A stretch of DNA of 64,000 bases from Niastella koreensis GR20-10 (GTDB lineage: Bacteria; Bacteroidota; Bacteroidia; Chitinophagales; Chitinophagaceae), in NCBI RefSeq assembly GCF_000246855.1, contig NC_016609.1, forward strand, positions 7,886,744-7,950,743, read 5' to 3'. The notes beneath the pieces are model-generated. The model made no database searches and was not told the DNA's origin. It saw only the letters and a list, made by a program, of their open reading frames with translations. The translations under genes and the position numbers were made by a program. How positions within the stretch are numbered: position 1 is the stretch's first letter; each line of letters opens with the position of its first letter. Below, piece after piece: positions 53,301 through 61,422 of the stretch.

Positions 53301-54165
53301 CAGTGTGGAATTCTTCAGGCAGGAATTTGCTATACCTATTGATAAATTCGGCGAGGCCGATCGCAAAGATCACCTGCGCAAATTGTTATATCCTTTCATC
53401 CTGCGCCGTACCAAAGAGCAGGTGGCGAAAGACCTGCCCGATAAAATTGAGACCATCCTGTTCTGCGAAATGGAAAGCGAACAAATGGCTATTTATGATG
53501 CTTACCGCAACGATTTCCGCGATAAGATTATGGGTACCATCGAGCAGAACGGTATTCAACGGTCACAATTAACCATCTTGCAGGGTTTAATGAAACTGCG
53601 CCAGATCTGTGATTCACCAGCCATCCTGAACGAAGCGGAGAAATTCCCCAATCATTCAATAAAACTCGAAGAGTTGGGCCGTGAGATCACGGAAGGTGTC
53701 AGTAACCACAAAGCGCTGGTGTTCTCCCAGTTCCTGGGAATGCTGGCGTTGATCAAAGAAAAGCTGAAAGAGCTGGAGGTTGATTTCGAATACTTCGATG
53801 GCAGCACATCGGCTATTGACCGGGAACGGGCCATTCAGCGTTTCCAGAACGATGAGAACTGCCGGGTGTTCCTGATCTCGCTGAAAGCGGGTGGGGTGGG
53901 TTTGAACCTTACAGCCGCCGACTATGTGTACATAGTTGATCCCTGGTGGAACCCCGCGGTTGAACAACAGGCCATTGACCGTACGCATCGTATTGGACAA
54001 ACGAAGAATATCTTCGCTTACCGCATGATCTGTAAAGACACCATTGAGGACAAGATATTGCAGCTGCAGGATAAAAAACGCATGTTAGCCAAAGACCTTA
54101 TCACCGATGATGAAGGCTTTGTTAAGTCGCTTACCCGCGAAGATGTGGAATACCTGTTCAGCTAA
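50392..54165 (+). CDS. SNF2-family helicase with N-terminal SWIM zinc finger
   Basis: The product has 1257 residues from the ATG at 50392; a TTG at 50359 would add 11 residues. A SWIM-type zinc motif (CACPYNLGDICRHEAAALI, CxC...CxH) lies at about 75-95. A long middle region of unrecognised domains (about 100-780) includes an Ala/Pro/Val linker near 270. The SNF2 ATPase follows: LRPYQEHGYHWLHYLSEIGW, ADDMGLGKTVQAL, VVCPTTLMFNWENEI, VLDESQAIKNP, CLSGTPLQNNTFD, then ISLKAGGVGLNLTAADYVYI and THRIGQTKNIFAY. This is the bacterial RapA/HepA-like SWI2/SNF2 group, which remodels protein-DNA or RNA polymerase complexes. The exact target is unknown. It is transcribed alone, with a strong terminator after it. 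Confidence 0.93.
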   Translation: MALPHLIKYVYTNGTDEVIRRGKKIHAIGYVELVDYDELLDSVTFRVKDDSYTTYYKVNIQKFKDARTLSVRCACPYNLGDICRHEAAALIQLQEMLDKNMLKTEKVDYDQKHTVVKMKFIDLKTLRLLCSPEAYTEAEKYLRTQKANIENAQDEVVKATVTIDGTPWKVVIRKNEERNFDTSCNYEDALHPLCLPKVIVFLQLLNAYGPYYFDTIRNWDKEKNKLLEAYGYQLSDNLEGKFEFTYKDGKPFLRVLDASIKRISPQDAARSKPKPVEVVVPVADETEAVDVQDNTPKYTQRIGVVFNFNHDSYPGFEVDAISGEMNEEATQFTGKIEKLDLTKFVNLEAYSESDRQMIPQLRKMQEAEVTKYLNRNSPFSGIWENIVHNEEDDLPEETKALMVEYLHPKLKKLIAEVAANPFVFYLNGKKPFKTENLHTAGIVTDYITPFFKVIAGKNNYEIECWVKLNGQQVNISENGIDSSLLFFYNDNLFLWDKPEDVSLVTQFHGKGKLVYSKADWPEQLRKMVLPLTKDYHVDFDGTLVSEVKDGDPEKRVVLQEKGDYLVFQPLFSYKGFETKPGGKDELVIPDTEKVVIVHRNKEKELQFIKKLEALHSGFIRPEGGQQLALKGSDVLKNNWFFLFVDAMKELKIPVFGFDALKNFRFNTARPQTKIHISSNTDWFDARVDIVFGDQKVTIADVKKALANRQQFVQLNDGTLGILPEEWIKKYSLLFRVGEGKQNQLRLSKYHMSVIDELYDNRSEEELVLKLEEKYEQLKSFNKIKEIPLPEHLKSILRPYQEHGYHWLHYLSEIGWGGILADDMGLGKTVQALSYLNYYRTSHGKLRALVVCPTTLMFNWENEIKKFTPSLTYYIHHGGERTRGKEQFMNAEIIITTYGTLRSDIKLLVEVPFDYVVLDESQAIKNPTSKVTKAACLLQSKNRICLSGTPLQNNTFDIFAQMNFLNPGMLGSVEFFRQEFAIPIDKFGEADRKDHLRKLLYPFILRRTKEQVAKDLPDKIETILFCEMESEQMAIYDAYRNDFRDKIMGTIEQNGIQRSQLTILQGLMKLRQICDSPAILNEAEKFPNHSIKLEELGREITEGVSNHKALVFSQFLGMLALIKEKLKELEVDFEYFDGSTSAIDRERAIQRFQNDENCRVFLISLKAGGVGLNLTAADYVYIVDPWWNPAVEQQAIDRTHRIGQTKNIFAYRMICKDTIEDKILQLQDKKRMLAKDLITDDEGFVKSLTREDVEYLFS

Positions 54166-54220
54166 TAAACAACTGGTTTTCACAGTGTAACTCAAACGAT
54201 TTCTTTCGGGACAAGATAAA

Positions 54221-54267
54221 ATGCCACGATAATGCACGTACCGTGTATAATCGTGGCATATTTTTTA
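54221..54267 (+). terminator. Long-stem terminator of the SNF2 gene
   Basis: ATGCCACGAT and ATCGTGGCAT form the base, and the inner bases extend the stem to about 18 bp with 2 mismatches around a TAC loop. TTTTTT follows. Confidence 0.92.
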
Positions 54268-54387
54268 ACGTTTATGCGCCGGTAAGTTATCCTGACGCCA
54301 AAACTTTTTGACACCTATTTTGTTCACACAAGTTTTTGGGCAGGCTGTCGTCAAAACCTTTATCTGTAAGTAATAGTAAACCCATAC

Positions 54388-57300
54388 ATGAAAAAGCTTT
54401 TTACTCTGTTCCTATTTGTTATCGGATTTGCAATGGCTGGTTTTACCCAATCGGGCACCATTCAGGGCAAGTTATACGATAGCTCGTTTGTTGATAACCT
54501 GGCAGATGCTACTGTTACCGTGCTGCATGCAACGGATACATCGGTTGTAATGTATACCCTGGCGGATACCAAGGGTGAATTCAAACTTAAAAACATCCCT
54601 GTAGGCAGTTATCGTTTAATGATCAGCTACCAGGGTTATACCCCGAAGTATATTAAATTCAGTATAAAGGCCGATTCTGCCAACGTACAGCTTGGTACTG
54701 TTTACATGACCAGGAAGGATGCTATGTTACAGGAAGTGATTGTGGAAGCGCCGCCCATTGTTGTAAAAAAAGATACGGTTGAATTCAGGGCCGATGCCTT
54801 TAAAACAAAACCCAACTCTACCGCTGAAGACCTGTTGAAGAAGTTGCCCGGTGTGCAGGTAGATAAAGACGGGAACGTAAAAGCACAGGGTGAAGATATC
54901 CAGAAAGTATATGTAGATGGCAAGGAGTTCTTTGGCACCGATCCAAAAATGGCTACCAAGAACATCACGGCAGATATGATTGAATCGGTACAGGTGTATG
55001 ATGATATGAGCGACCAGGCCAAGTTCACTCGTATTGATGATGGAAGCCGGTCAAAAACAATTAATATCAAACTGAAAAAAGATAAACGCAAAGGCTATTT
55101 TGGCCGTTTTGCTGCAGGGATCGGCGATAAAGACCGCTATACTGTAAGCGGCATGTTCAACCGTTTTGATAATGACCGCCGTATTTCGGTTCTGGGCGGA
55201 TCAAACAACCTGAACAAATCGAGTTTCTCCTTTAACGACATCGTTAGCACGATGGGTGGCTATGGATCATCACGCGGTGGTAGTGGCGGCGGTGGCGGCG
55301 GAGGTGGATTTAGCGGCGGCGGTGGAGGAGGTAACCGCGGCGGCGGTAATAATGGTGGTGGTAATCGCCCGAGTGTAGGCTTCAGCAATTTTGGAAGCAA
55401 CAATACCGGTATTACAAAAGCAACCAACGTAGGTATAAACTATACCGATAAATGGGGCGGCAAGGTTGATGTGACCGGCAGTTATTTCTTTTCAAACAGC
55501 AATACGCTTAAGGAACAGGAAAGCCTTACACAACGCACTATAGCTGACTCTGTTTCGCACCAGACCGAGAATATGAATTCAAACAACAAGAACCAGAACC
55601 ACCGGTTCAACCTGCGGTTTGAATATTACATCGACTCTATGAACTCCCTGTTGTATACTCCCAGCCTGGTAGTACAACATTCTGAAACAAGCTCATACGA
55701 TACCTTGTTTACCCGGGCATTTTCCTTAAAGCATCCGGAGTTTTTAGCCAACCAGGGTAGAAATAACAACACTAATATCCGCGACGGGGTAAACCTGAAC
55801 AATAACCTATTGTATCGCCGCAGGTTTCATAAAACAGGCCGTACATTAACTATTGGCATAAACAACAGCATCAACAACAGTAATGGGAATGGTACTACCT
55901 TCTCCCCATTGCGGACGTATGATTTTAATGAAAACCTCACCGGGGTAATTAACCAGGATTTCAGATCGACACAAAAAACCAAGTCGATGAACAATGTGCT
56001 CAGCGCTTCATATACCGAGCCCATTGGCCTTAACAAGATCCTGGAATTTAACTATGCGTATACCAACCGGCATTCAACCAGCGACCGGGATGCCTTTTCA
56101 TACGATTCGGTTTCGTTGAAATATGACTCGGTATACAAGAGCCAGACCAACTACCTGGAAAATGATTTCATCGCTCACCGGGCCGGGGCCAACTTCCGCG
56201 TGCAAAATAAAATGTACAGCTGGCAAATTGGCGCAGCGGTTGAACGTTCTGAATTGAATAATTTCAACTCCCGCGCATTGTATGGCGATACCACTATAAA
56301 ACAAACGTACACCAACCTGTTCCCTACGGCGAACTTTCAATACCAGTTCAGCCGGTCGAAAACCCTGCGGTTCTTTTACCGGGGAAGAACCAACCAGCCA
56401 CAGGTTAACCAGTTACAGGAGGTGCCCGATGTATCGAATGTACTGGCGGTATCGAACGGTAACCCTTCTTTGCGGCAGGAGTTTGCGCACAACGTGAATA
56501 TCAACTATAATACATTCAATGCGCAGACCTTCAAATTCCTTTCTGTTAATATAAACCTGAGCAATACCCACAACAAGATCGTAAACAGCATAGATACGCT
56601 GCCAACAGCGGTTAGAGAAAGATATCACCTGAGTGATTCTACCATCCCGCATGGAGCTACTTATACTATTCCCATAAACATGAATGGATCGTACAGCGCT
56701 TCTTCGTTTGTAACATTTGGCATTCCTTTAAAGGGAAAGATGAAAGGAAGCAGTCTGAATTTCAACAACTCGATTACATATAACCGCGACCTGAACGTGC
56801 TGTATCAAAAGCAAAACGTAACCAACACTTTTGTAGTTACTCAAACGGCAGGTATTAACCTGAATCTTAAAGACGCGTTTATTGTTGGGTTGAACGCCAG
56901 CGTGGCTTATAATAAAGCGTCCTATTCACAACAAAAGATCCTGAACAACGAATATTATACCCAAACCTATTCAGCTGATATGAGCTATCAGTTCCTGAAA
57001 AGTTTTGTGCTGGCCTCCGACTTTGATTATTATGTAAACACCGGCCGCGCCAGTGGTTTCAACCAGTCGATACCATTATGGAATGCCAGCCTGGCCTATG
57101 AGATGTTTAAAAAGAAAAACGGAGAACTGAAATTTTCGGTGAATGACATCATGAACCAGAACCAAAGCATCACCCGTACAATAGGCGCCGATGGTTCTAT
57201 TGTGGATTCGCGGGCAAACGTATTACGCCGGTACTTTATGCTCACCTTTACTTATAACCTCAACCGGGCAGGTGGTCCGCAAAAACGTGGTGTACCAGGC

Positions 57301-57405
57301 ATGCCCCGTGGCATGGAGCGCCAAATGGAACGCCAGCAGTACGGCGGTGGGGGAGTACCCGGTATGCCAATGCCTGCACAGCAGGGCGGAGGACGCAATC
57401 AATAA
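54388..57405 (+). CDS. Outer-membrane beta-barrel protein with carboxypeptidase-regulatory-like and plug domains (paralogue 1)
   Basis: The product has 1005 residues with a signal peptide (MKKLFTLFLFVIGFAMAGFT). A CarboxypepD_reg-like domain (about 22-110: GTIQGKLYDSSFVDNLADAT) is followed by a TonB-receptor-type plug (LLKKLPGVQVDKDGNVKAQG, VYVDGKEFFGTDPKMATKNI) and a barrel of the OMP_b-brl_3 type. A Gly/Asn-rich insert is found at about 290-330 (SGGGGGGGGFSGGGGGG). The C-terminus is rich in Gly, Pro, Met, Gln and Arg (GVPGMPRGMERQMERQQYGG). It differs from SusC in lacking an STN domain and a SusD partner. The gene 58566-61376 is a close paralogue. Confidence 0.9.
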   Translation: MKKLFTLFLFVIGFAMAGFTQSGTIQGKLYDSSFVDNLADATVTVLHATDTSVVMYTLADTKGEFKLKNIPVGSYRLMISYQGYTPKYIKFSIKADSANVQLGTVYMTRKDAMLQEVIVEAPPIVVKKDTVEFRADAFKTKPNSTAEDLLKKLPGVQVDKDGNVKAQGEDIQKVYVDGKEFFGTDPKMATKNITADMIESVQVYDDMSDQAKFTRIDDGSRSKTINIKLKKDKRKGYFGRFAAGIGDKDRYTVSGMFNRFDNDRRISVLGGSNNLNKSSFSFNDIVSTMGGYGSSRGGSGGGGGGGGFSGGGGGGNRGGGNNGGGNRPSVGFSNFGSNNTGITKATNVGINYTDKWGGKVDVTGSYFFSNSNTLKEQESLTQRTIADSVSHQTENMNSNNKNQNHRFNLRFEYYIDSMNSLLYTPSLVVQHSETSSYDTLFTRAFSLKHPEFLANQGRNNNTNIRDGVNLNNNLLYRRRFHKTGRTLTIGINNSINNSNGNGTTFSPLRTYDFNENLTGVINQDFRSTQKTKSMNNVLSASYTEPIGLNKILEFNYAYTNRHSTSDRDAFSYDSVSLKYDSVYKSQTNYLENDFIAHRAGANFRVQNKMYSWQIGAAVERSELNNFNSRALYGDTTIKQTYTNLFPTANFQYQFSRSKTLRFFYRGRTNQPQVNQLQEVPDVSNVLAVSNGNPSLRQEFAHNVNINYNTFNAQTFKFLSVNINLSNTHNKIVNSIDTLPTAVRERYHLSDSTIPHGATYTIPINMNGSYSASSFVTFGIPLKGKMKGSSLNFNNSITYNRDLNVLYQKQNVTNTFVVTQTAGINLNLKDAFIVGLNASVAYNKASYSQQKILNNEYYTQTYSADMSYQFLKSFVLASDFDYYVNTGRASGFNQSIPLWNASLAYEMFKKKNGELKFSVNDIMNQNQSITRTIGADGSIVDSRANVLRRYFMLTFTYNLNRAGGPQKRGVPGMPRGMERQMERQQYGGGGVPGMPMPAQQGGGRNQ

Positions 57406-57427
57406 AGTTTAATTGGTAATAAACAGG

Positions 57428-57460
57428 AAACCCTCCCGATGCATCGGGAGGGTTTTTCTT
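57428..57460 (+). terminator. Terminator of OMP paralogue 1
   Basis: AAACCCTCCCGAT and ATCGGGAGGGTTT, a near-perfect stem around GC, are followed by TTTTTC. Confidence 0.9.
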
Positions 57461-57480
57461 TTCAGGAACCTATATAAAAT

Positions 57481-57508
57481 AAAAATCCTCCCGACGGAGC
57501 CGGGAGGT
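57481..57508 (-). terminator. Minus-strand terminator facing the previous one
   Basis: On the minus strand CCTCCCG, a 7-base loop and CGGGAGG are followed by ATTTTTATTTT. It implies a minus-strand transcript arriving from the right, which fits the small ORF at 57583-57873. Confidence 0.75.
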
Positions 57509-57582
57509 TAGCACATACTATTGTGGTTTCAGAGGTAAGTGCTATTCGTTATAATTGATCAGTTTCTATTAATGGGTAACTA

Positions 57583-57873
57583 CTAGTGGTGGAATTTTCT
57601 TCTGCCAATAGAATGCGAGCTGATGGGAGAATCGCCTAACATAACTACCGCTAACAAAGTTTTAACAAATCGAATGATGTTTGAAGAAGGGCGATAAATG
57701 GTTTTATGAATTTTCGCCGTTTGTACATCGTAATACATTAGATTACTTTTCATTGGTATTGAATTGACTATAAATAAATAGAATAAGCCGTCTAAAGTAA
57801 CGAACAAAGCAACTTTTTTATTGCGTTTGGATGAATTTAGTATAAACCCGCAAAAAAGCAGATTGGTTTTCAT
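57583..57873 (-). CDS. Hypothetical 96-residue protein
   Basis: The product has 96 residues. It is basic and contains a hydrophobic segment (KKVALFVTLDGLFYLFIVNS) and a His/Arg-rich end (SHSIGRRKFHH). No family is recognised. Support comes from a minus-strand terminator about 75 bp after the stop and from the lack of any competing gene. It is divergent from the gene at 57901 with only 27 bp between start codons, which is tight. It could be spurious. Confidence 0.4.
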   Translation of the reverse strand: MKTNLLFCGFILNSSKRNKKVALFVTLDGLFYLFIVNSIPMKSNLMYYDVQTAKIHKTIYRPSSNIIRFVKTLLAVVMLGDSPISSHSIGRRKFHH

Positions 57874-57900
57874 TACTTTTCCATTCCAAACCCTGTAATC

Positions 57901-58461
57901 ATGTGCAAAGTAACACCCATGCTACTGGCTTTATTATTAAGCCTTAGCGCTGGCGCACAGGGCGTTTTTGTTAACCAGACAAACACCGCCCTTAAAATGG
58001 TGATCGAAGACTATCCCAATCACTTCAGCAATATAAAAGGGGAAACCATCGACACCCCTGAACCAGCTGTAAATTATAAATCAAAAGTCATTATCCCCGG
58101 GTCAGTAAACTGTATGCTGACCGAATCAAAAACAACCGCGGCTTACAGCTGGAAGTGTGAGCTGTTTTCCTCTTCCGATTTTCAAAACGCTAAAGACCGT
58201 TTTAATAGTCTGTATAAAGAAATACATAACACTATCATAAAACCGGCCGGTGAAAAGCCATCCATCCTAAATGGCCAGTATGAGGAACCGGATAAGAACA
58301 GAAGGCAGAATGTTATTCATTTTCACTTTTTGCCCAATACAGGTTTAATTCAAAAACTGCACGTAGAGCTGCAATTGCAATCGGAAGGCAACGAATGGAA
58401 AATTATGCTGCAGGTTTATGAAGTAGCGGCAGAAAGCGGCAATATGCAAACGATGGCCTGA
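57901..58461 (+). CDS. Hypothetical secreted protein between the two OMP paralogues
   Basis: The product has 186 residues with a signal peptide (MCKVTPMLLALLLSLSAGAQ). The mature part has VIEDYPNHFSNIKGETIDTP, a pair of cysteines (SVNCMLTES, SWKCELFSS) that could form a disulphide, and a beta-rich C-terminus (KLHVELQLQSEGNEWKIMLQ). No family is recognised. It lies 104 bp before the second OMP gene on the same strand and may be co-transcribed with it. Confidence 0.75.
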   Translation: MCKVTPMLLALLLSLSAGAQGVFVNQTNTALKMVIEDYPNHFSNIKGETIDTPEPAVNYKSKVIIPGSVNCMLTESKTTAAYSWKCELFSSSDFQNAKDRFNSLYKEIHNTIIKPAGEKPSILNGQYEEPDKNRRQNVIHFHFLPNTGLIQKLHVELQLQSEGNEWKIMLQVYEVAAESGNMQTMA

Positions 58462-58565
58462 TAAACATTAACCTTCATTAACATTAAACCAACCCTGCTT
58501 AACCTTCATTGCCGGGGGCTGGGAATATTTTCGTAATCGCTTACAAACACGAAAATATTTCCGGT

Positions 58566-61376
58566 ATGAAGAAGCTCTACCTGCTGATCGTTTGTTGTAT
58601 CCTTTCTTCCATTACATGGGCGCAAAAGAATGGTTTGGTAAAAGGCAATGCTGTGGACACCCTGCTAAAACAGCCAGTGGTATCAGCCACCGTTACCCTG
58701 TTACTGAAAAAAGACAGCTCACTGGTTGCCTTTACCATGACTGATAGCAAAGGCCAGTTTGAAATGACCGGTTTGCCCAATGGCGACTACCGCCTGTTGA
58801 TCACTCATGTGAATTACCACAATACCAGCCAACCCTTTACACTTGACGACACCCATAAACAGGTTAACCTGGGAAACCTTATTATGAACGATGTTACCCG
58901 GGTATTAAGTGAAGTGGTGGTTACTGCCGAAGCCCCGCCGGTAACTTTACTGGATGATACGGTACAATATAACGCCGGTTCTTTTAAAACCATCCCCAAT
59001 GCTACCGTTGAACAGTTGTTAAAGAAGATGCCGGGCCTTAAAGTGGAAAAGGACGGTACCGTGAAGGCCCAGGGCCAGGAAGTAAAGAAAGTACTGGTTG
59101 ATGGCAAGGAGTTTTTTGGCAAGGATCCCAAGATTGCCACGCGCAACCTGCCCGCGGATGCGGTTGATAAAGTACAGGTGTTTGATAAAATGAGCGACCA
59201 GGCGCAGCTGACCGGTTTTGATGATGGCAACAGTGAAAAGACCATCAACCTGAAACTAAAGAAAGACAAAAAGAAAGGCATGTTCGGGAAAGTGACGGCA
59301 GGCGGCGGTACCAACGATCGCTATGAAGGTAAGTTTAATGTAAACTCCTTTCAAGGCGCCCGCCAGTTTTCGATAATAGGCATGGGCAACAACACCAATG
59401 CTGAAGGTTTTTCCTTTATGGATATGCTGAGCTTTAACGGCGGCATGAACAGCTCACCGGGCGGCGGTATGGGCGGTATTCAAATAGATATCAAAGACGC
59501 TGGCCCCACCAACTCCACCGATAACGGCAACGGAATAAGAAACATTTGGGGTGGTGGCTTTAATTACAACAACCTCATCGGCAATAAAACCCAATTTACC
59601 AGCAATTACTTTTACAACCACTATAACCCCAATACGGAAAGTCATATTCAACGGAAATACTTTCTGCCCGATTCCTCCTATTTCTATAACCAGAACTCCT
59701 TTGTAAAGAATGTGAATAACAGCCATCAGTTAAACCTGAGCGCCGATATTCAACTCGACTCTTTTACTTCCATAAAAATATCACCCTCACTGGGCTATCA
59801 GCAAACAGGCACAGTAACCCGGAGCGATTATAACCTGTTGTCATTAGACCAAACACCGGGCACCAGTGGCAGCAGTTACAATGTCACTAATAACCATGGG
59901 TATAATTTCCGTAATGACCTGCTGGTTCGCCGGAAGTTTCGCCGGGCCGGCCGCACCCTGTCGTTAAGTTTGCAGAACAATGCCAATGCCAGTGATGGTG
60001 ATGGCAGCCTTATCTCCAACAATACCTATCGCAACACCCTGGGGGTGGTTACCAGAACAGATTCCATCCAGCAGCAGAATGTCAACAGCAGTGATTTGAA
60101 CAGTTATACCGCGCGGCTGGTTTATACCGAACCCATTTTTAAAAGATCGTTGCTGGAATTTAGTGTGGCCAAAAGCAATAGTAAGAGCACCGCACAGAAA
60201 ACAACCTATGACTATAATGCCTATAGTGGCAAATATGACAGGTTGAACGATCGCTACAGCAATGATTATGAAAACAGCTATGGCTATAACTCGGCCGGTA
60301 TTCGCTGGCGGGTGCAATTAAGAAAATTCAATGCTTCGGCCGGGGTGAACTGGCAACAGGCCGAACTGGAAGGAAAGACCCTGGTATTGGGTAAAGACTC
60401 CACGTTGAATAAAACCTTTTATAATTTGCTGCCTAATGCCCGGTTGCAATATAACTTCACCAAATTCCGCAGCCTGATGCTGAATTACAACACCAGCACC
60501 AATCAGCCAACGGTATCACAATTACAACCGGTGCCAGATAACAGCGACCCGCTGAATATAAAAGCAGGTAATGCCGATTTAAAACAGGAACTAACCCATG
60601 CCATTCAACTCCACTACTTTTCGGTAAACCCATTTAAGAACCGGAACCTGTTTGCATTCTTTAATGTACGCCGCACCGATAACAAGATCGTTAATTCCGA
60701 TTTCATTGATTCGGTAGGTGTAAAAACAACCCGGCCGGTAAACGTGAATGGCGCGTATGATATTTCGGGCGATGTAAATGTTGGCTTGCCTGTTCGTTTA
60801 TGGAAAGGCACCATCAACTTCAGCACCAATGGCGGCTATACAAAAAATAAAACGTTTATAAATGGTGCGCAGAATTTGATCAGTTCCTGGAATATTGGTC
60901 CGGATGTAAGGCTTGGAATAAATGCAACGGAGAAACTGGAACTGGCGCTAACAGCAGGCATTAATTACTATAAAACGCAATACAGTTTACAGGGATCGTT
61001 AAACACAGAATACCTGAACCAGGTATACAGCACAGAAGTAAACTGGCAGCTGCCCCACAACTTTTACTTTAATACCGAGTTTACCTACACCATCAACAGT
61101 CAGCGCGCCAGCGGGTTCAATACCAGGGTGCCGTTATGGAATGCGTTTATCAGCGAACAGTTCTTACGCTTTAATCGTGGCGAACTCAGGCTTTCGGCTT
61201 TTGACCTGCTGAAACAAAACATTGGCGTAAGCCGCAGTACCAGTCAGAATTATATCGAAGACAAGCGGGTGAGAAACCTGCAACGCTTTTTCCTGTTGAG
61301 CTTTACCTATAACCTTACTAAAAACAGGTTGAGCCCCTCAGGCGGCTTCCGCAGCATACATATGATTGGCGGATAG
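58566..61376 (+). CDS. Outer-membrane beta-barrel protein (paralogue 2)
   Basis: The product has 936 residues from the ATG at 58566, which begins the signal peptide MKKLYLLIVCCILSSITWAQ. Domain order matches paralogue 1: CarboxypepD_reg-like (VKGNAVDTLLKQPVVSATVT), plug (LLKKMPGLKVEKDGTVKAQG, VLVDGKEFFGKDPKIATRNL, KVQVFDKMSDQAQLTGFDDG) and barrel. The Gly/Asn-rich insert is shorter and different (NGGMNSSPGGGMGG). It ends SFTYNLTKNRLSPSGGFRSI and lacks the Met/Gln/Arg tail of paralogue 1. The barrel C-terminus (LRRYFMLTFTYNL versus LQRFFLLSFTYNL) is conserved between the two, so both probably use the same assembly signal. Confidence 0.9.
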   Translation: MKKLYLLIVCCILSSITWAQKNGLVKGNAVDTLLKQPVVSATVTLLLKKDSSLVAFTMTDSKGQFEMTGLPNGDYRLLITHVNYHNTSQPFTLDDTHKQVNLGNLIMNDVTRVLSEVVVTAEAPPVTLLDDTVQYNAGSFKTIPNATVEQLLKKMPGLKVEKDGTVKAQGQEVKKVLVDGKEFFGKDPKIATRNLPADAVDKVQVFDKMSDQAQLTGFDDGNSEKTINLKLKKDKKKGMFGKVTAGGGTNDRYEGKFNVNSFQGARQFSIIGMGNNTNAEGFSFMDMLSFNGGMNSSPGGGMGGIQIDIKDAGPTNSTDNGNGIRNIWGGGFNYNNLIGNKTQFTSNYFYNHYNPNTESHIQRKYFLPDSSYFYNQNSFVKNVNNSHQLNLSADIQLDSFTSIKISPSLGYQQTGTVTRSDYNLLSLDQTPGTSGSSYNVTNNHGYNFRNDLLVRRKFRRAGRTLSLSLQNNANASDGDGSLISNNTYRNTLGVVTRTDSIQQQNVNSSDLNSYTARLVYTEPIFKRSLLEFSVAKSNSKSTAQKTTYDYNAYSGKYDRLNDRYSNDYENSYGYNSAGIRWRVQLRKFNASAGVNWQQAELEGKTLVLGKDSTLNKTFYNLLPNARLQYNFTKFRSLMLNYNTSTNQPTVSQLQPVPDNSDPLNIKAGNADLKQELTHAIQLHYFSVNPFKNRNLFAFFNVRRTDNKIVNSDFIDSVGVKTTRPVNVNGAYDISGDVNVGLPVRLWKGTINFSTNGGYTKNKTFINGAQNLISSWNIGPDVRLGINATEKLELALTAGINYYKTQYSLQGSLNTEYLNQVYSTEVNWQLPHNFYFNTEFTYTINSQRASGFNTRVPLWNAFISEQFLRFNRGELRLSAFDLLKQNIGVSRSTSQNYIEDKRVRNLQRFFLLSFTYNLTKNRLSPSGGFRSIHMIGG

Positions 61377-61422
61377 TATATAAGATGGATTTTGGCATGG
61401 TAGCAAAATTGCAGTGTATGGA

